DNA of 64,000 nt from positions 1-64,000 of the forward strand of contig NZ_FQUT01000009.1 of NCBI RefSeq assembly GCF_900129245.1, given 5' to 3'. Below are positions 32,595-40,976 of the stretch, piece by piece; position 1 is the first letter of the stretch, and every line of letters begins with the position of its first letter. The position numbers and the translations under genes are program-made. The notes under the pieces were generated by a model. The model had not been told where the DNA came from, made no database searches, and saw nothing but the letters and a program-made list of their open reading frames with translations. Source of the DNA: Chryseobacterium arachidis. Its GTDB lineage: Bacteria; Bacteroidota; Bacteroidia; Flavobacteriales; Weeksellaceae.

Positions 32595-32637
32595 TGGTTC
32601 AAAAGTAGTATATTGCCGGATGGTTTGTTGGTGCCAG
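32595..32637 (-). promoter_or_regulatory. Biotin operon promoter with putative MocR operator
   Basis: TGGTTC (32595-32600) overlaps a minus-strand -7 element TACTTTTG (32600-32607). TTGGTGCCAG lies at 32628-32637 after exactly 20 bp. This matches the region at 23611-23653, where TGGTTCAAAA-N-TAGTA is shared at 15 of 16 positions. The operator ends 10 bp before the divergent MocR ATG, so binding could also control the regulator itself. No -33 TTTG is seen. Confidence 0.65.
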
Positions 32638-32647
32638 TTTTTACATC

Positions 32648-34135
32648 ATGAATAGTCCGGTTGAGATTCCCTATAAAAGTTTTATTAAAATTGAAAGAAA
32701 TTCTGAAGTCGCAATTTATATGCAGATCACAAATCAGCTAATCAATGCGATTCAGCGTGGATTTATTCCTGTCGAAACTAAACTGCCGGGAACCAGGGTT
32801 TTAAGCCAAATTTTAAATGTTCACAGAAATACAATTGTTTCTGTTTACGATGAATTATTTGCACAGGGTTGGGTAGAAAGTCTGCCTAATAAAGGAACTT
32901 TCATTATCGGGAAAAATGAAGAAAAGCCGGTCAGTTTTAATGATTTCAGTCAAATAAATCTTAGAAATTATCCTAAGACAACAGGTTTTGCTTTTAGAAC
33001 CTCCAATATTTTAGACAATCCTTTTGAACATTCCCAATGTGAATTTGTTTTCGATGACGGTATTCCGGATATCAGATTAACACAAATTGATCGGCAATCC
33101 AGAATTTACAGCTCGACGTTAAAAAGAAAAGCCCATAAAATAAGACATTACAATCAGGATGGAAGTGAGTTTTTCAAAAGTAATCTTTCCCAATATTTAA
33201 ATTTATCAAGAGGGCTGCCGATTTCAAATGATAATTTATTGATCACGAGAAGTACGGAAATGAGCATTTATATCGTTTCCGAAATTCTGCTGTCTGCAGG
33301 CGATACCGTTTTAGTGGGAGCTTTAAGCTATTTTTCCGTTAATATGATCTTTCAGAAAGCAGGAGTGAATATCGTCATAATTCCGGTTGATCATGAAGGA
33401 ATTAATGCAGATGAAGTCCGAAAAATTTGTAAAACTCAAAAAATAAGGATGCTGTATCTCACGCCGCACCATCACTATCCTACAACGGTTACTTTAAGTA
33501 CACAACGGCGATTAGAACTGCTTAATCTTGCCAATGAATTCGGCTTTATTATTTTGGAAGACGATTATGATTATGATTTTCATTATGACAAAAGTCCTAT
33601 TCTTCCGCTTGCAAGCGCAGATACAAACGGAATGGTAATTTATATAGGATCTTTTGGAAAATCTTTGGCCCCGGGTTTCCGTACCGGATTTATTGTTGCT
33701 CCCGAAAATCTGATGATCGAAATGCGAAAATATCTCGGGATTATAGATCGACAGGGAGATATTTTGATGGAGCATGTTTTAGGAGAACTGATTGCAGAAG
33801 GAGAAATTAATCGATATCTCAAAAAATCATTAAAAGTTTACCAGGAGAGACGGGATTATTTTATTTACTTAATTCAGCAAAATTTGGAAAATTTTTTACA
33901 TGTTGAAAAACCTTCCGGCGGATTGGCAATTTGGGCCGAATGGAAAGTTCCAGCGAATCTGATGCAGCTCTCAAAGTATTGCGCGCAAAATAATTTATTT
34001 ATTCCAAAGACCTTATTGTACCAGAATAAAAACCTTACCGCCATGCGTTTAGGTTTTGGAAGTTTAAATTTTGAAGAGATGGAAAAGTCTGTTGAAATTT
34101 TTTCAAAAAATGTAAGAAAATTAGTGTATTCTTAG
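32648..34135 (+). CDS. MocR-family regulator, probable regulator of the biotin operon
   Basis: This 495-residue protein combines a GntR-type winged helix (about 18-85: AIYMQITNQLINAIQRGFIPVETKLPGTRVL, RNTIVSVYDELFAQGWVES) with an aminotransferase-like PLP domain (ITRSTEMSIYIVSEIL, ILEDDYDYDF, PLP lysine in YIGSFGKSLAPGFRTGF). It is divergent from the diiron/bioFDBA operon by 65 bp, the usual arrangement for a MocR target. KAPA and DAPA metabolism use PLP enzymes, so a PLP-linked or aminated intermediate as effector is plausible but unproven. It is a paralogue of the MocR at 23709. Confidence 0.9.
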   Translation: MNSPVEIPYKSFIKIERNSEVAIYMQITNQLINAIQRGFIPVETKLPGTRVLSQILNVHRNTIVSVYDELFAQGWVESLPNKGTFIIGKNEEKPVSFNDFSQINLRNYPKTTGFAFRTSNILDNPFEHSQCEFVFDDGIPDIRLTQIDRQSRIYSSTLKRKAHKIRHYNQDGSEFFKSNLSQYLNLSRGLPISNDNLLITRSTEMSIYIVSEILLSAGDTVLVGALSYFSVNMIFQKAGVNIVIIPVDHEGINADEVRKICKTQKIRMLYLTPHHHYPTTVTLSTQRRLELLNLANEFGFIILEDDYDYDFHYDKSPILPLASADTNGMVIYIGSFGKSLAPGFRTGFIVAPENLMIEMRKYLGIIDRQGDILMEHVLGELIAEGEINRYLKKSLKVYQERRDYFIYLIQQNLENFLHVEKPSGGLAIWAEWKVPANLMQLSKYCAQNNLFIPKTLLYQNKNLTAMRLGFGSLNFEEMEKSVEIFSKNVRKLVYS

Positions 34136-34193
34136 CTTCAACAATAATATTGGTTAGGTTTTTGAAGGGTAAAATATAAAACCGAACACAACA

Positions 34194-35210
34194 TTGAAAC
34201 TCATTACATTCACAAACAAAGGAATTTATTGTCCTCAAGGAAAATTCTATATCGATCCGTGGCGGCCCGTCGATTTGGCGGTTATTACGCACGGTCACGC
34301 CGATCACGCACGTTGGGGAATGAAAAAATATCTTTGTCATCATTTTACCAAACCGATTTTGCATAAAAGAATTAGTGAAGATATCGAATGTCAAAGTGTG
34401 GAATATGGTGAGATCATTAATATCAATGGCGTAAAAGTCTCGCTTCATCCTGCTGGTCATATTATCGGCTCTGCACAGATCAGGTTAGAATATAAAGGTT
34501 ATGTGAGTGTTATTTCAGGCGATTACAAAGTTCAGGATGACGGATTGAGTACACCTTTTGAGCTTGTAAAATGTAATGAATTTGTGACGGAAAGTACTTT
34601 CGGACTCCCGATTTATAACTGGTTGGAAGTTAATGACCTGAATAAAAAACTGCAAAGCTGGGTTCTCAGAAATCAGGAAAATCAGAAAACATCCGTTTTT
34701 ATCGGCTATTCTTTGGGTAAAGCACAACGAATTATGAAAGCTGTTGAAGGCTTGGGAAAGATCCACGTTCACTACTCCATCGGCAAGCTTAATCAGGCTT
34801 TTGAAGAAGTTGGAATTGTTCTTCCTGAATATGAAATTCCTGATTTTCGGGAAAGTATAAAACACATTGCGGGAGACATTGTCATTGTACCACCCGCTTT
34901 ATTGGATTCAAATGTTATTAAAAAAATTCCTGACGCTGCAACAGCTATTTGTTCAGGATGGATGCAGGTTCGCGGTGCAAGAAGATGGCGAAGCGCGGAT
35001 GCTGGTTTTGCAATGAGCGATCACGCCGACTGGAAAGGTTTATTACAAGCCATAAAAGCGACCGAAGCCGAAATTGTTCACGTCACACACGGACAAACCG
35101 AAGTTTTTTCTAAATATTTAAACGAAATCGGAATAAAATCTGATGTCGTTGAGACATTATATGGAGACGATGACGAAGAGGAGAAAGAAAAAGAATTTAT
35201 CAAAGATTAA
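34194..35210 (+). CDS. Ligase-associated DNA exonuclease (metallo-beta-lactamase fold)
   Basis: This 338-residue protein has an MBL fold: LAVITHGHADHARWG (HxHxDH metal site), SLHPAGHIIGSAQIRLE, VISGDYKVQDDG, ESTFGLP, and a closing AMSDHADWKGLLQAI with the C-terminal VTHGQTEVF. This is the SNM1/Artemis-like nuclease called ligase-associated DNA exonuclease. It starts with TTG at 34194-34196; no ATG is available in the right place. The cluster with ligase, Lhr helicase and PdeM defines the ligase-associated DNA damage response set, thought to act in double-strand break or crosslink repair. Confidence 0.92.
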   Translation: MKLITFTNKGIYCPQGKFYIDPWRPVDLAVITHGHADHARWGMKKYLCHHFTKPILHKRISEDIECQSVEYGEIININGVKVSLHPAGHIIGSAQIRLEYKGYVSVISGDYKVQDDGLSTPFELVKCNEFVTESTFGLPIYNWLEVNDLNKKLQSWVLRNQENQKTSVFIGYSLGKAQRIMKAVEGLGKIHVHYSIGKLNQAFEEVGIVLPEYEIPDFRESIKHIAGDIVIVPPALLDSNVIKKIPDAATAICSGWMQVRGARRWRSADAGFAMSDHADWKGLLQAIKATEAEIVHVTHGQTEVFSKYLNEIGIKSDVVETLYGDDDEEEKEKEFIKD

Positions 35211-35218
35211 AACAATGC

Positions 35219-35435
35219 TTGAAAAGTTCCGTAGGAACTTACTGTTAATAGCAAAAAGAATAAATAGTAAAGCGGAGCTCCGGAGGAGCGACCTGTTAAT
35301 TACAGCATATAAAGCAGCGAATCTCTCGCAGCCCGACTTGAGTGGAAATCCTTTTTTTGCTAGACTAAAATTTCAATTTAATCTGAAAATGTGATGCAAA
35401 AAAAGATTGGGAACGGAAGGCGGAAATAGCTACCC
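35219..35435. repeat. Composite intergenic repeat element of flavobacterial type
   Basis: Two related short hairpin units lie in tandem. One is AGTTCC-GTA-GGAACT (35225-35239) followed by TACTGTTAATAGCA. The other is GCTCC-GGA-GGAGC (35277-35289) followed by GACCTGTTAATTACAGCA. A third hairpin follows with arms AATCCTTTTTTTGC (35347-35360) and GCAAAAAAAGATT (35396-35408). No protein is encoded; the frame from 35143 is an artefact of the repeat. Similar sequences are familiar to me as scattered repeats in Chryseobacterium and relatives, but copy number was not checked. Confidence 0.6.
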
Positions 35436-35451
35436 AAAATATTAAAAAAAA

Positions 35452-37032
35452 ATGAAACATTTCGCAGAACTCATCAATGCTCTCGAAAGCACCAATAAAA
35501 CCAACGCAAAAATCGATGCCATCATCGATTACCTGGAACGCGCACCTGATGAAGATAAAGTGTGGTTCATCGCCTTGTTCACAGGAAAACGACCGAAACG
35601 GAATGTGAACACCAATTATATGAAAGAATGGGCGTTGGAAATTACGCAATTGCCGTTTTGGCTGTTTCAGGAGAGCTATTCTTCGGTCGGCGACTTGGGC
35701 GAAACATTATCGTTGATTCTTCCTCCACCAAAAGAAAAAATCGAACGTTCTTTATCGGAATGGATGAATGACATTATCGATTTAAAAAATAAAACAGATG
35801 TAGAGAAAAAGGAATTTGTTCTGAATTCCTGGAATGGTTTGGATTATACAGAGCGATTGATTTTCAATAAATTATTAGGCGGAAGTTTCAGAATCGGGGT
35901 TTCAGATAAAACTTTGATCAATGCTTTAACTAAATTTTCTGAACAGGAATCCAGTGCATTAATGCACAGTTTAATAGGGAAATGGTTGCCGAATGAAGTG
36001 TCTTTTCAGGAATTGATTTCAGCAGAAAACGTCAATCCCGACAATTCAAAACCTTATCCTTTCTGTTTGGCTTATCCTTTGGAAAAAGATTTGGATGAAC
36101 TCGGAACACCCGATGAATGGCTGATCGAATACAAATGGGACGGGATCCGCGGACAGATTATCAAAAGGAATGATGAAGTTTTTATCTGGTCGAGAGGTGA
36201 AGAACTGATCACTGAACAGTTTCCAGAAATCAAAGATGTCGTTCAGCAGATGAAAGGAAATTTTGTCATTGACGGAGAAATTCTGGCTGTAAAAGATGAT
36301 AGAGTTTTAAATTTTAATGAATTACAGAAACGTCTCAACCGAAAAACTTTAACAAAGAAAATGCTTTCTGAAATTCCGATTCAGGTTTTTGCTTATGATC
36401 TATTGGAATTGGAAGGCAATGATCTGAGGGAAAAACCGATTGCCGGACGACGTGCGATGCTGGAAGAATTGTTACTGAATGAAAATCCCGAAAATATAAA
36501 AATTTCCCAAATCATTGATTTCGAAAACTGGAACGAATTAGATCAAATCAGGGAAAATTCCAGAGAAATTAACAGTGAAGGTCTGATGCTGAAACAGAAA
36601 AATTCTCCTTACCATTCCGGGCGAAAAAAAGGCGACTGGTGGAAATGGAAAATCAATCCGCTCACGATTGATGCCGTTTTGATTTACGCCCAAAAAGGCA
36701 GCGGACGACGAAGTGCTTATTATACCGATTATACTTTTGCCGTGAAAAATGAAGATAAGTTGGTCACGATTGCCAAAGCATATTCCGGTTTGACAGACAA
36801 AGAAATCATGGAAGTCAGCAAGTTCGTGAATAAAAATGCTATCGAGAAATTTGGTCCGGTTCGAACCGTAAAACCCGAACTGGTTTTCGAAATTGCTTTT
36901 GAAGGAATCGGTTTCAGTAATCGCCACAAAAGTGGTGTTGCACTGCGTTTCCCAAGAATTATGAGATGGCGAAAAGATAAAACGGTGGATGAAATTGATG
37001 ATTTGGAAGAGATTAAAAAATTGATACAGTAA
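35452..37032 (+). CDS. ATP-dependent DNA ligase (ligase-associated cluster)
   Basis: This 526-residue protein is an ATP-dependent ligase. It has an N-terminal helical DNA-binding domain (about 1-200), then the adenylation domain with the nucleophile K228 in EYKWDGIRGQ (KxDG), DGEILAVKD (motif III), EGLMLKQKNSPYHSGRKKGDWWKWK (motifs IV-V) and the C-terminal OB domain ending in VALRFPRIMRWRKDK (motif VI). It seals nicks using ATP, unlike the NAD-dependent replicative LigA. It lies between the exonuclease and helicase genes, separated from both by repeat elements, and is part of the ligase-associated repair set. Confidence 0.95.
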   Translation: MKHFAELINALESTNKTNAKIDAIIDYLERAPDEDKVWFIALFTGKRPKRNVNTNYMKEWALEITQLPFWLFQESYSSVGDLGETLSLILPPPKEKIERSLSEWMNDIIDLKNKTDVEKKEFVLNSWNGLDYTERLIFNKLLGGSFRIGVSDKTLINALTKFSEQESSALMHSLIGKWLPNEVSFQELISAENVNPDNSKPYPFCLAYPLEKDLDELGTPDEWLIEYKWDGIRGQIIKRNDEVFIWSRGEELITEQFPEIKDVVQQMKGNFVIDGEILAVKDDRVLNFNELQKRLNRKTLTKKMLSEIPIQVFAYDLLELEGNDLREKPIAGRRAMLEELLLNENPENIKISQIIDFENWNELDQIRENSREINSEGLMLKQKNSPYHSGRKKGDWWKWKINPLTIDAVLIYAQKGSGRRSAYYTDYTFAVKNEDKLVTIAKAYSGLTDKEIMEVSKFVNKNAIEKFGPVRTVKPELVFEIAFEGIGFSNRHKSGVALRFPRIMRWRKDKTVDEIDDLEEIKKLIQ

Positions 37033-37037
37033 AATTT

Positions 37038-37171
37038 AACCACAAAAGTCACAAAAGTTTTTCAAAGACTTATTGATTTAAAATTAAAGTCCATAAAGAT
37101 TATACATACAACTTTTTTGAACTTTTGAATAACTTAAGCAACCACTAAAATCTTTTGTGACTTTTGTGGTT
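37038..37171. repeat. MITE-like element with perfect 20-bp terminal inverted repeats
   Basis: AACCACAAAAGTCACAAAAG at 37038-37057 is the exact reverse complement of 37152-37171. The 134-bp element lies between the ligase stop and the TTG start of the helicase, and codes for nothing. A degenerate relative may lie near 51590-51657. Confidence 0.85.
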
Positions 37172-37188
37172 CAAAAAAATAAATAATT

Positions 37189-39636
37189 TTGACAACATTC
37201 GAAAATACCAACGGATTCAAGGTCATTCAGCAATGGATGGCTGATAAAGGTATTTCCCCATTCAAATTTCAGATTGATACATGGCAGAAATTTGAAAACG
37301 GATACAGCGGGATGGTTGTTGCGCCTACAGGTTTCGGAAAAACATTTTCCGTTTTTTTAGCTTTATTAACGAATTTTTTGAATCATCCCGAGAAATATAA
37401 AAAAGGATTGAAAATGATCTGGATCACACCACTCCGTTCATTGTCGAAAGATATTGCCAAAGCAATGCAGGAAGCGATTGATGAAATTGGTCTGGATTGG
37501 ACAGTGGGTGTACGAAATGGCGATACAGATCCAAAAGTCCGCCAGCAGCAGGTCAAAAATATGCCGGAAATTCTGGTGGTAACTCCCGAAAGTTTACATT
37601 TGCTTCTCGGGCAGAAAAATAATGAACGTTTTTTTAAAGAAATGAAAACGGTTGTTGTGGACGAATGGCATGAGTTATTGGGTTCAAAACGCGGTGTAAT
37701 GGTAGAACTGGGAATTTGCCAACTGACAAAATATGTTCCGAAAATAAAAATCTGGGGAATTACGGCAACCATCGGAAATCTGGATGAAGCTATGGAGGTT
37801 CTGATCCCTTACGATATCAAAAAGACAAAAATTACGGCAAAAGAGCAGAAAAAGATCGATATTCTTCCCGTTTTTCCTGATGAAGTTGAAATTTTACCCT
37901 GGGCTGGACATCTTGGACAAAAATTAGCTGACAAAGTTGTTCCGATTATTTTAGAGTCAAAATCGACGATTGTCTTTACAAATACGCGAAGTCAGAGCGA
38001 GATGTGGTATCAGTTGTTGTTGAATGCTTATCCTGATTTTGCGGGACAAATTGCGATTCATCACAGTTCGATTGATGCTCATTTGCGGATCTGGATTGAA
38101 GAAAATTTGAGTTCAGGAAAATTAAAAGCTGTGGTTTCTACTTCGTCTTTGGATTTAGGAATCGATTTTAAGCCTGTTGACACGGTCATTCAGGTCGGTT
38201 CTGCGAAAGGAGTCGCCAGATTTTTGCAACGTGCCGGAAGAAGCGGCCACTCCCCTTTTGAAACTTCAAAAATCTATTGTGTTCCAACCCATTCATTGGA
38301 ATTAATCGAAGTTGCCGCTTTAAAGGAAGCCGTAAAACAGAAAGTGATCGAACCGCGAGATCCACAGGTTTTGTGTTTCGATGTTCTGGTTCAGTTTTTA
38401 ATGACTTTGGCGGTTGGCGACGGATTTTATCCCAATGAACTGCATGAGAGAATTAAAAAAGTGTATGCATTTCAGGAAATGACAGACGAAGAATGGAAAA
38501 GCATTCTCGATTTTCTTACCATTGGCGGAAGCGTTTTAAAAAGCTACGAAGAATTTCATAAAGTTGTGGTGACAGAAGATGGTTTATACAAGGTTACCTC
38601 GAGGAAAATTGCCATGCTTCACCGTATGAATATGGGAGTCATTGTAAGTGATGCCATGCTGAAAGTGAAATTTATTTCCGGTGGTTATATCGGAATGGTG
38701 GAGGAATATTTTATTTCAAAACTCAAAAAAGACGAAAAATTTATTTTGGCGGGAAGAGTGCTTGAAGTTGCGATGATCAAAGATATGACGGTTTACGTAC
38801 GCGCTGCGAAAGGAAAGGCATTTGCGCCAAGTTATCTCGGCGGAAGATTGCCTTTAAGCTCGAATTTAGGTCAGTTTTTAAGACAGAAATTATCAGGTGC
38901 GCTGAATCCGAAAGCTTCAGAAAAAGAACTGAAATTCCTGCATCCTTTATTAATTAATCAGGAAGAACGTTCTCATATCCCGAAAGACGATGAATTTTTG
39001 GTAGAACTCATCAAAAACCGCGAAGGTTACCATTTATTCATGTATCCTTTTGAAGGGAGATTGGTTCACGAAGTGATGTCGGCGCTTATTGCTTACAGAA
39101 TTTCAAAGCTGGCTCCGATCTCATTTTCGATGGCGATGAATGATTATGGTTTTGAATTATTCAGTGATAAAGAAATTCCGCTGAATGAAGAAAATCTGCA
39201 TAAAATTTTAACCCGGGAAAATCTCATGACTGATGTCATTTCAAGCATTAATTCTGCGGAAATGGCTCGAAGAAAATTCCGTGATATTGCGGTAATTTCC
39301 GGAATGGTGATTCAGAATTACGCAGGAAAACAACGTTCCAACAAATCTCTGCAAAGTTCTGCGGGTCTGATTTTTAAAGTTCTTGAGGATTATGATCCTA
39401 ATCATTTCCTTGTAAGACAAGCTTATACAGAAGTTTTCAATGCGCAATTGCAGGAACAAAGGCTGGTTGAAGCTTTTAAACGAATCGAAAAATCAAAAAT
39501 AATTCTGAAATTTGCCAATACTTTTACACCATTAAGTTTTCCTATCAAAGTTGACAGTTTGAGACAAACGCTTTCCAGTGAAGGATTGGATGCGAGAATC
39601 CAGAAGCTGATTCAGCAGGCAAGGAAAATGAAGTAA
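37189..39636 (+). CDS. Lhr-type DEAD/DEAH helicase, ligase-associated DNA damage response
   Basis: This 815-residue superfamily 2 helicase has Walker A VAPTGFGKT (residues 44-52), Walker B DEWH (158-161), motif III GITATIGN, and motifs IV-VI: IVFTNTRSQSE, VVSTSSLDLGIDF and FLQRAGRSGHSP. An Lhr-type C-terminal region with winged helix follows. DEWH in place of DEVH and the total length are typical of the ligase-associated Lhr helicases. It unwinds DNA or DNA-RNA in repair. The start is TTG at 37189-37191, 17 bp after the repeat element; no ATG fits. It is third in the repair cluster. Confidence 0.94.
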   Translation: MTTFENTNGFKVIQQWMADKGISPFKFQIDTWQKFENGYSGMVVAPTGFGKTFSVFLALLTNFLNHPEKYKKGLKMIWITPLRSLSKDIAKAMQEAIDEIGLDWTVGVRNGDTDPKVRQQQVKNMPEILVVTPESLHLLLGQKNNERFFKEMKTVVVDEWHELLGSKRGVMVELGICQLTKYVPKIKIWGITATIGNLDEAMEVLIPYDIKKTKITAKEQKKIDILPVFPDEVEILPWAGHLGQKLADKVVPIILESKSTIVFTNTRSQSEMWYQLLLNAYPDFAGQIAIHHSSIDAHLRIWIEENLSSGKLKAVVSTSSLDLGIDFKPVDTVIQVGSAKGVARFLQRAGRSGHSPFETSKIYCVPTHSLELIEVAALKEAVKQKVIEPRDPQVLCFDVLVQFLMTLAVGDGFYPNELHERIKKVYAFQEMTDEEWKSILDFLTIGGSVLKSYEEFHKVVVTEDGLYKVTSRKIAMLHRMNMGVIVSDAMLKVKFISGGYIGMVEEYFISKLKKDEKFILAGRVLEVAMIKDMTVYVRAAKGKAFAPSYLGGRLPLSSNLGQFLRQKLSGALNPKASEKELKFLHPLLINQEERSHIPKDDEFLVELIKNREGYHLFMYPFEGRLVHEVMSALIAYRISKLAPISFSMAMNDYGFELFSDKEIPLNEENLHKILTRENLMTDVISSINSAEMARRKFRDIAVISGMVIQNYAGKQRSNKSLQSSAGLIFKVLEDYDPNHFLVRQAYTEVFNAQLQEQRLVEAFKRIEKSKIILKFANTFTPLSFPIKVDSLRQTLSSEGLDARIQKLIQQARKMK

Positions 39637-39672
39637 TTAATTGTCAATAAGCCAAATGTAAATTTAAGCGCA

Positions 39673-39772
39673 TTGTCATCCTGAACATAGACTGAAAGGC
39701 TACGAACGTAGTTCAGAAGTGTAGTAAAGAATCTATTTTAAATATGAGATTCTTCCTTCGTCAGAATGACAA
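39673..39772. repeat. MITE-like hairpin repeat upstream of pdeM
   Basis: TTGTCATCCTGA (39673-39684) and TCAGAATGACAA (39761-39772) are inverted with one mismatch. The interior AAGAATCT / AGATTCTT pair also folds. The type is close to the 30767-30847 copy. An in-frame ATG inside it (39744) makes the pdeM frame look longer than it is. Confidence 0.75.
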
Positions 39773-39797
39773 TTCCATGCTAAAGTTTTTATACCAA

Positions 39798-40442
39798 ATG
39801 AAAATAGTAACAAAAAATATAACCATTCAGAACGAAATTTTCACCTTAACCAATCAGCGGGCTTTATTCTGGAAAAAAGAAAAAGCTTTGATTTTATCCG
39901 ACCTGCATATCGGGAAAACGGCTCATTTCCGCAAAAACGGCATTGCGCTTTCTGACCAAATCTTTGAAAATGATCTGCAAAGATTATCTGTTTTGATTGA
40001 ATATTTTCAGCCCGAAAAATTTATCGTTGTCGGCGATCTGCTTCATGCAGGAGATAATTCGGATGTTGATAAATTCTGCGAATGGAAAAACCAGTTTTCA
40101 GATCTTGAATTTCATCTGATAGAAGGCAATCATGATAAAATTTCCAAAAAGCTGGAATCAAAATTATGCCTGAATTTCAGGGACGAGATTCTCGAAATTG
40201 ATGATTTCATGTTTGTGCATGATTTTGAAAAGAAACAACCAAAATTTCAGATTACAGGGCACATTCATCCTGGATTTATCATTAATTCTTCTGTGAAAAA
40301 TATTAAACTGCCCTGTTTTGTGGTCACAGATAATCAATTATTGCTTCCAGCTTTCAGTGAATTTACAGGTTTAGATACAAAAAATCTCCCTAAAAAAGGA
40401 AGATTCTATGTTTTTACGGATGCGGAGATCTATGAAATTTAA
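39798..40442 (+). CDS. pdeM: Ligase-associated DNA damage response endonuclease PdeM
   Basis: This protein of about 214 residues is a metallophosphoesterase: ALILSDLHIGKTAHFRKNG (metal ligands D and H), FIVVGDLLHAGD, LIEGNHDKI (GNHD), MFVHDF and FQITGHIHPGF (GHxH). Size and the HIGKxxHFRxxGI segment match PdeM of the ligase-associated cluster, a nuclease acting with the exonuclease, ligase and helicase. I chose the ATG at 39798 (MKIVTKNI). The longer frame from 39744 begins within a MITE-like repeat and its first residues (MRFFLRQND) are the translated repeat. It is convergent with the next gene by 3 bp. Confidence 0.92.
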   Translation: MKIVTKNITIQNEIFTLTNQRALFWKKEKALILSDLHIGKTAHFRKNGIALSDQIFENDLQRLSVLIEYFQPEKFIVVGDLLHAGDNSDVDKFCEWKNQFSDLEFHLIEGNHDKISKKLESKLCLNFRDEILEIDDFMFVHDFEKKQPKFQITGHIHPGFIINSSVKNIKLPCFVVTDNQLLLPAFSEFTGLDTKNLPKKGRFYVFTDAEIYEI

Positions 40443-40445
40443 GAT

Positions 40446-40967
40446 TTATTCTAAAATTTTTTGCATCATAAGATCGGTTTGTTCATCGTTTCCAAGCCGG
40501 AAAATATGTTTGTCAAATTCTATAAAACCGTTCTTTTTATAAAAATTAACCGCCCTTAGATTTTCTTCCCAAACGCCTAGCCAAAGATATTTTTTCTTTT
40601 CCTGTTCAGCGATTTCCAAAGCTTTGTCATATAATAATTGTCCAACTTTTTTCCCTTGATGAGAGCTTTTTACGTAAATTCTTTCAATTTCCAATGAAGT
40701 TTCATCCTGAAGCTCGGTTTGTGCTTTTCCTGAATTTACTTTCAGATAACCAATTGGTTCTTCGGCTTCATAAACAATAAAAAATTGAGAATCAGGATTT
40801 TTCAACTCATTAGTTACTTTTTCTGAAGCAAAACTTTCGGCAAGATATTGCTGTATTTGTTCTTCTGAATTATGTTTTGCAAAAGTTTCGTAAAAGGTTT
40901 CTCTTCCTAAATTTTGGATGACTTCCCAATCTTCTGTAGAAGCTTTTTTTATGATTATGACTGACAT
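40446..40967 (-). CDS. GNAT-family N-acetyltransferase
   Basis: This 173-residue protein has a GNAT core: DWEVIQNLGRETFYETFAKHNSEEQIQQYL, FFIVYEAEEPIGYLKVNSG, SLEIERIYVKSSHQGKKVGQLLYDKAL (acetyl-CoA loop HQGKKVG) and YLWLGVWEENLRAVNFYKKNGF. It resembles spermidine/PaiA-like acetyltransferases in its opening segment, but the acceptor is not established. It is the last gene of a leftward operon (MFS, DsbA-like, nucleosidase, GNAT) with 9-bp spacing to the gene before it. Confidence 0.9.
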   Translation of the reverse strand: MSVIIIKKASTEDWEVIQNLGRETFYETFAKHNSEEQIQQYLAESFASEKVTNELKNPDSQFFIVYEAEEPIGYLKVNSGKAQTELQDETSLEIERIYVKSSHQGKKVGQLLYDKALEIAEQEKKKYLWLGVWEENLRAVNFYKKNGFIEFDKHIFRLGNDEQTDLMMQKILE

Positions 40968-40976
40968 TTTATAAAT

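Noticed and set aside
35143..35394. Plus-strand ORF of 83 residues over the end of the exonuclease gene
   Set aside because: Its reading frame comes from the repeat element at 35219-35435 and the end of the real exonuclease gene in another frame. It has no family likeness.
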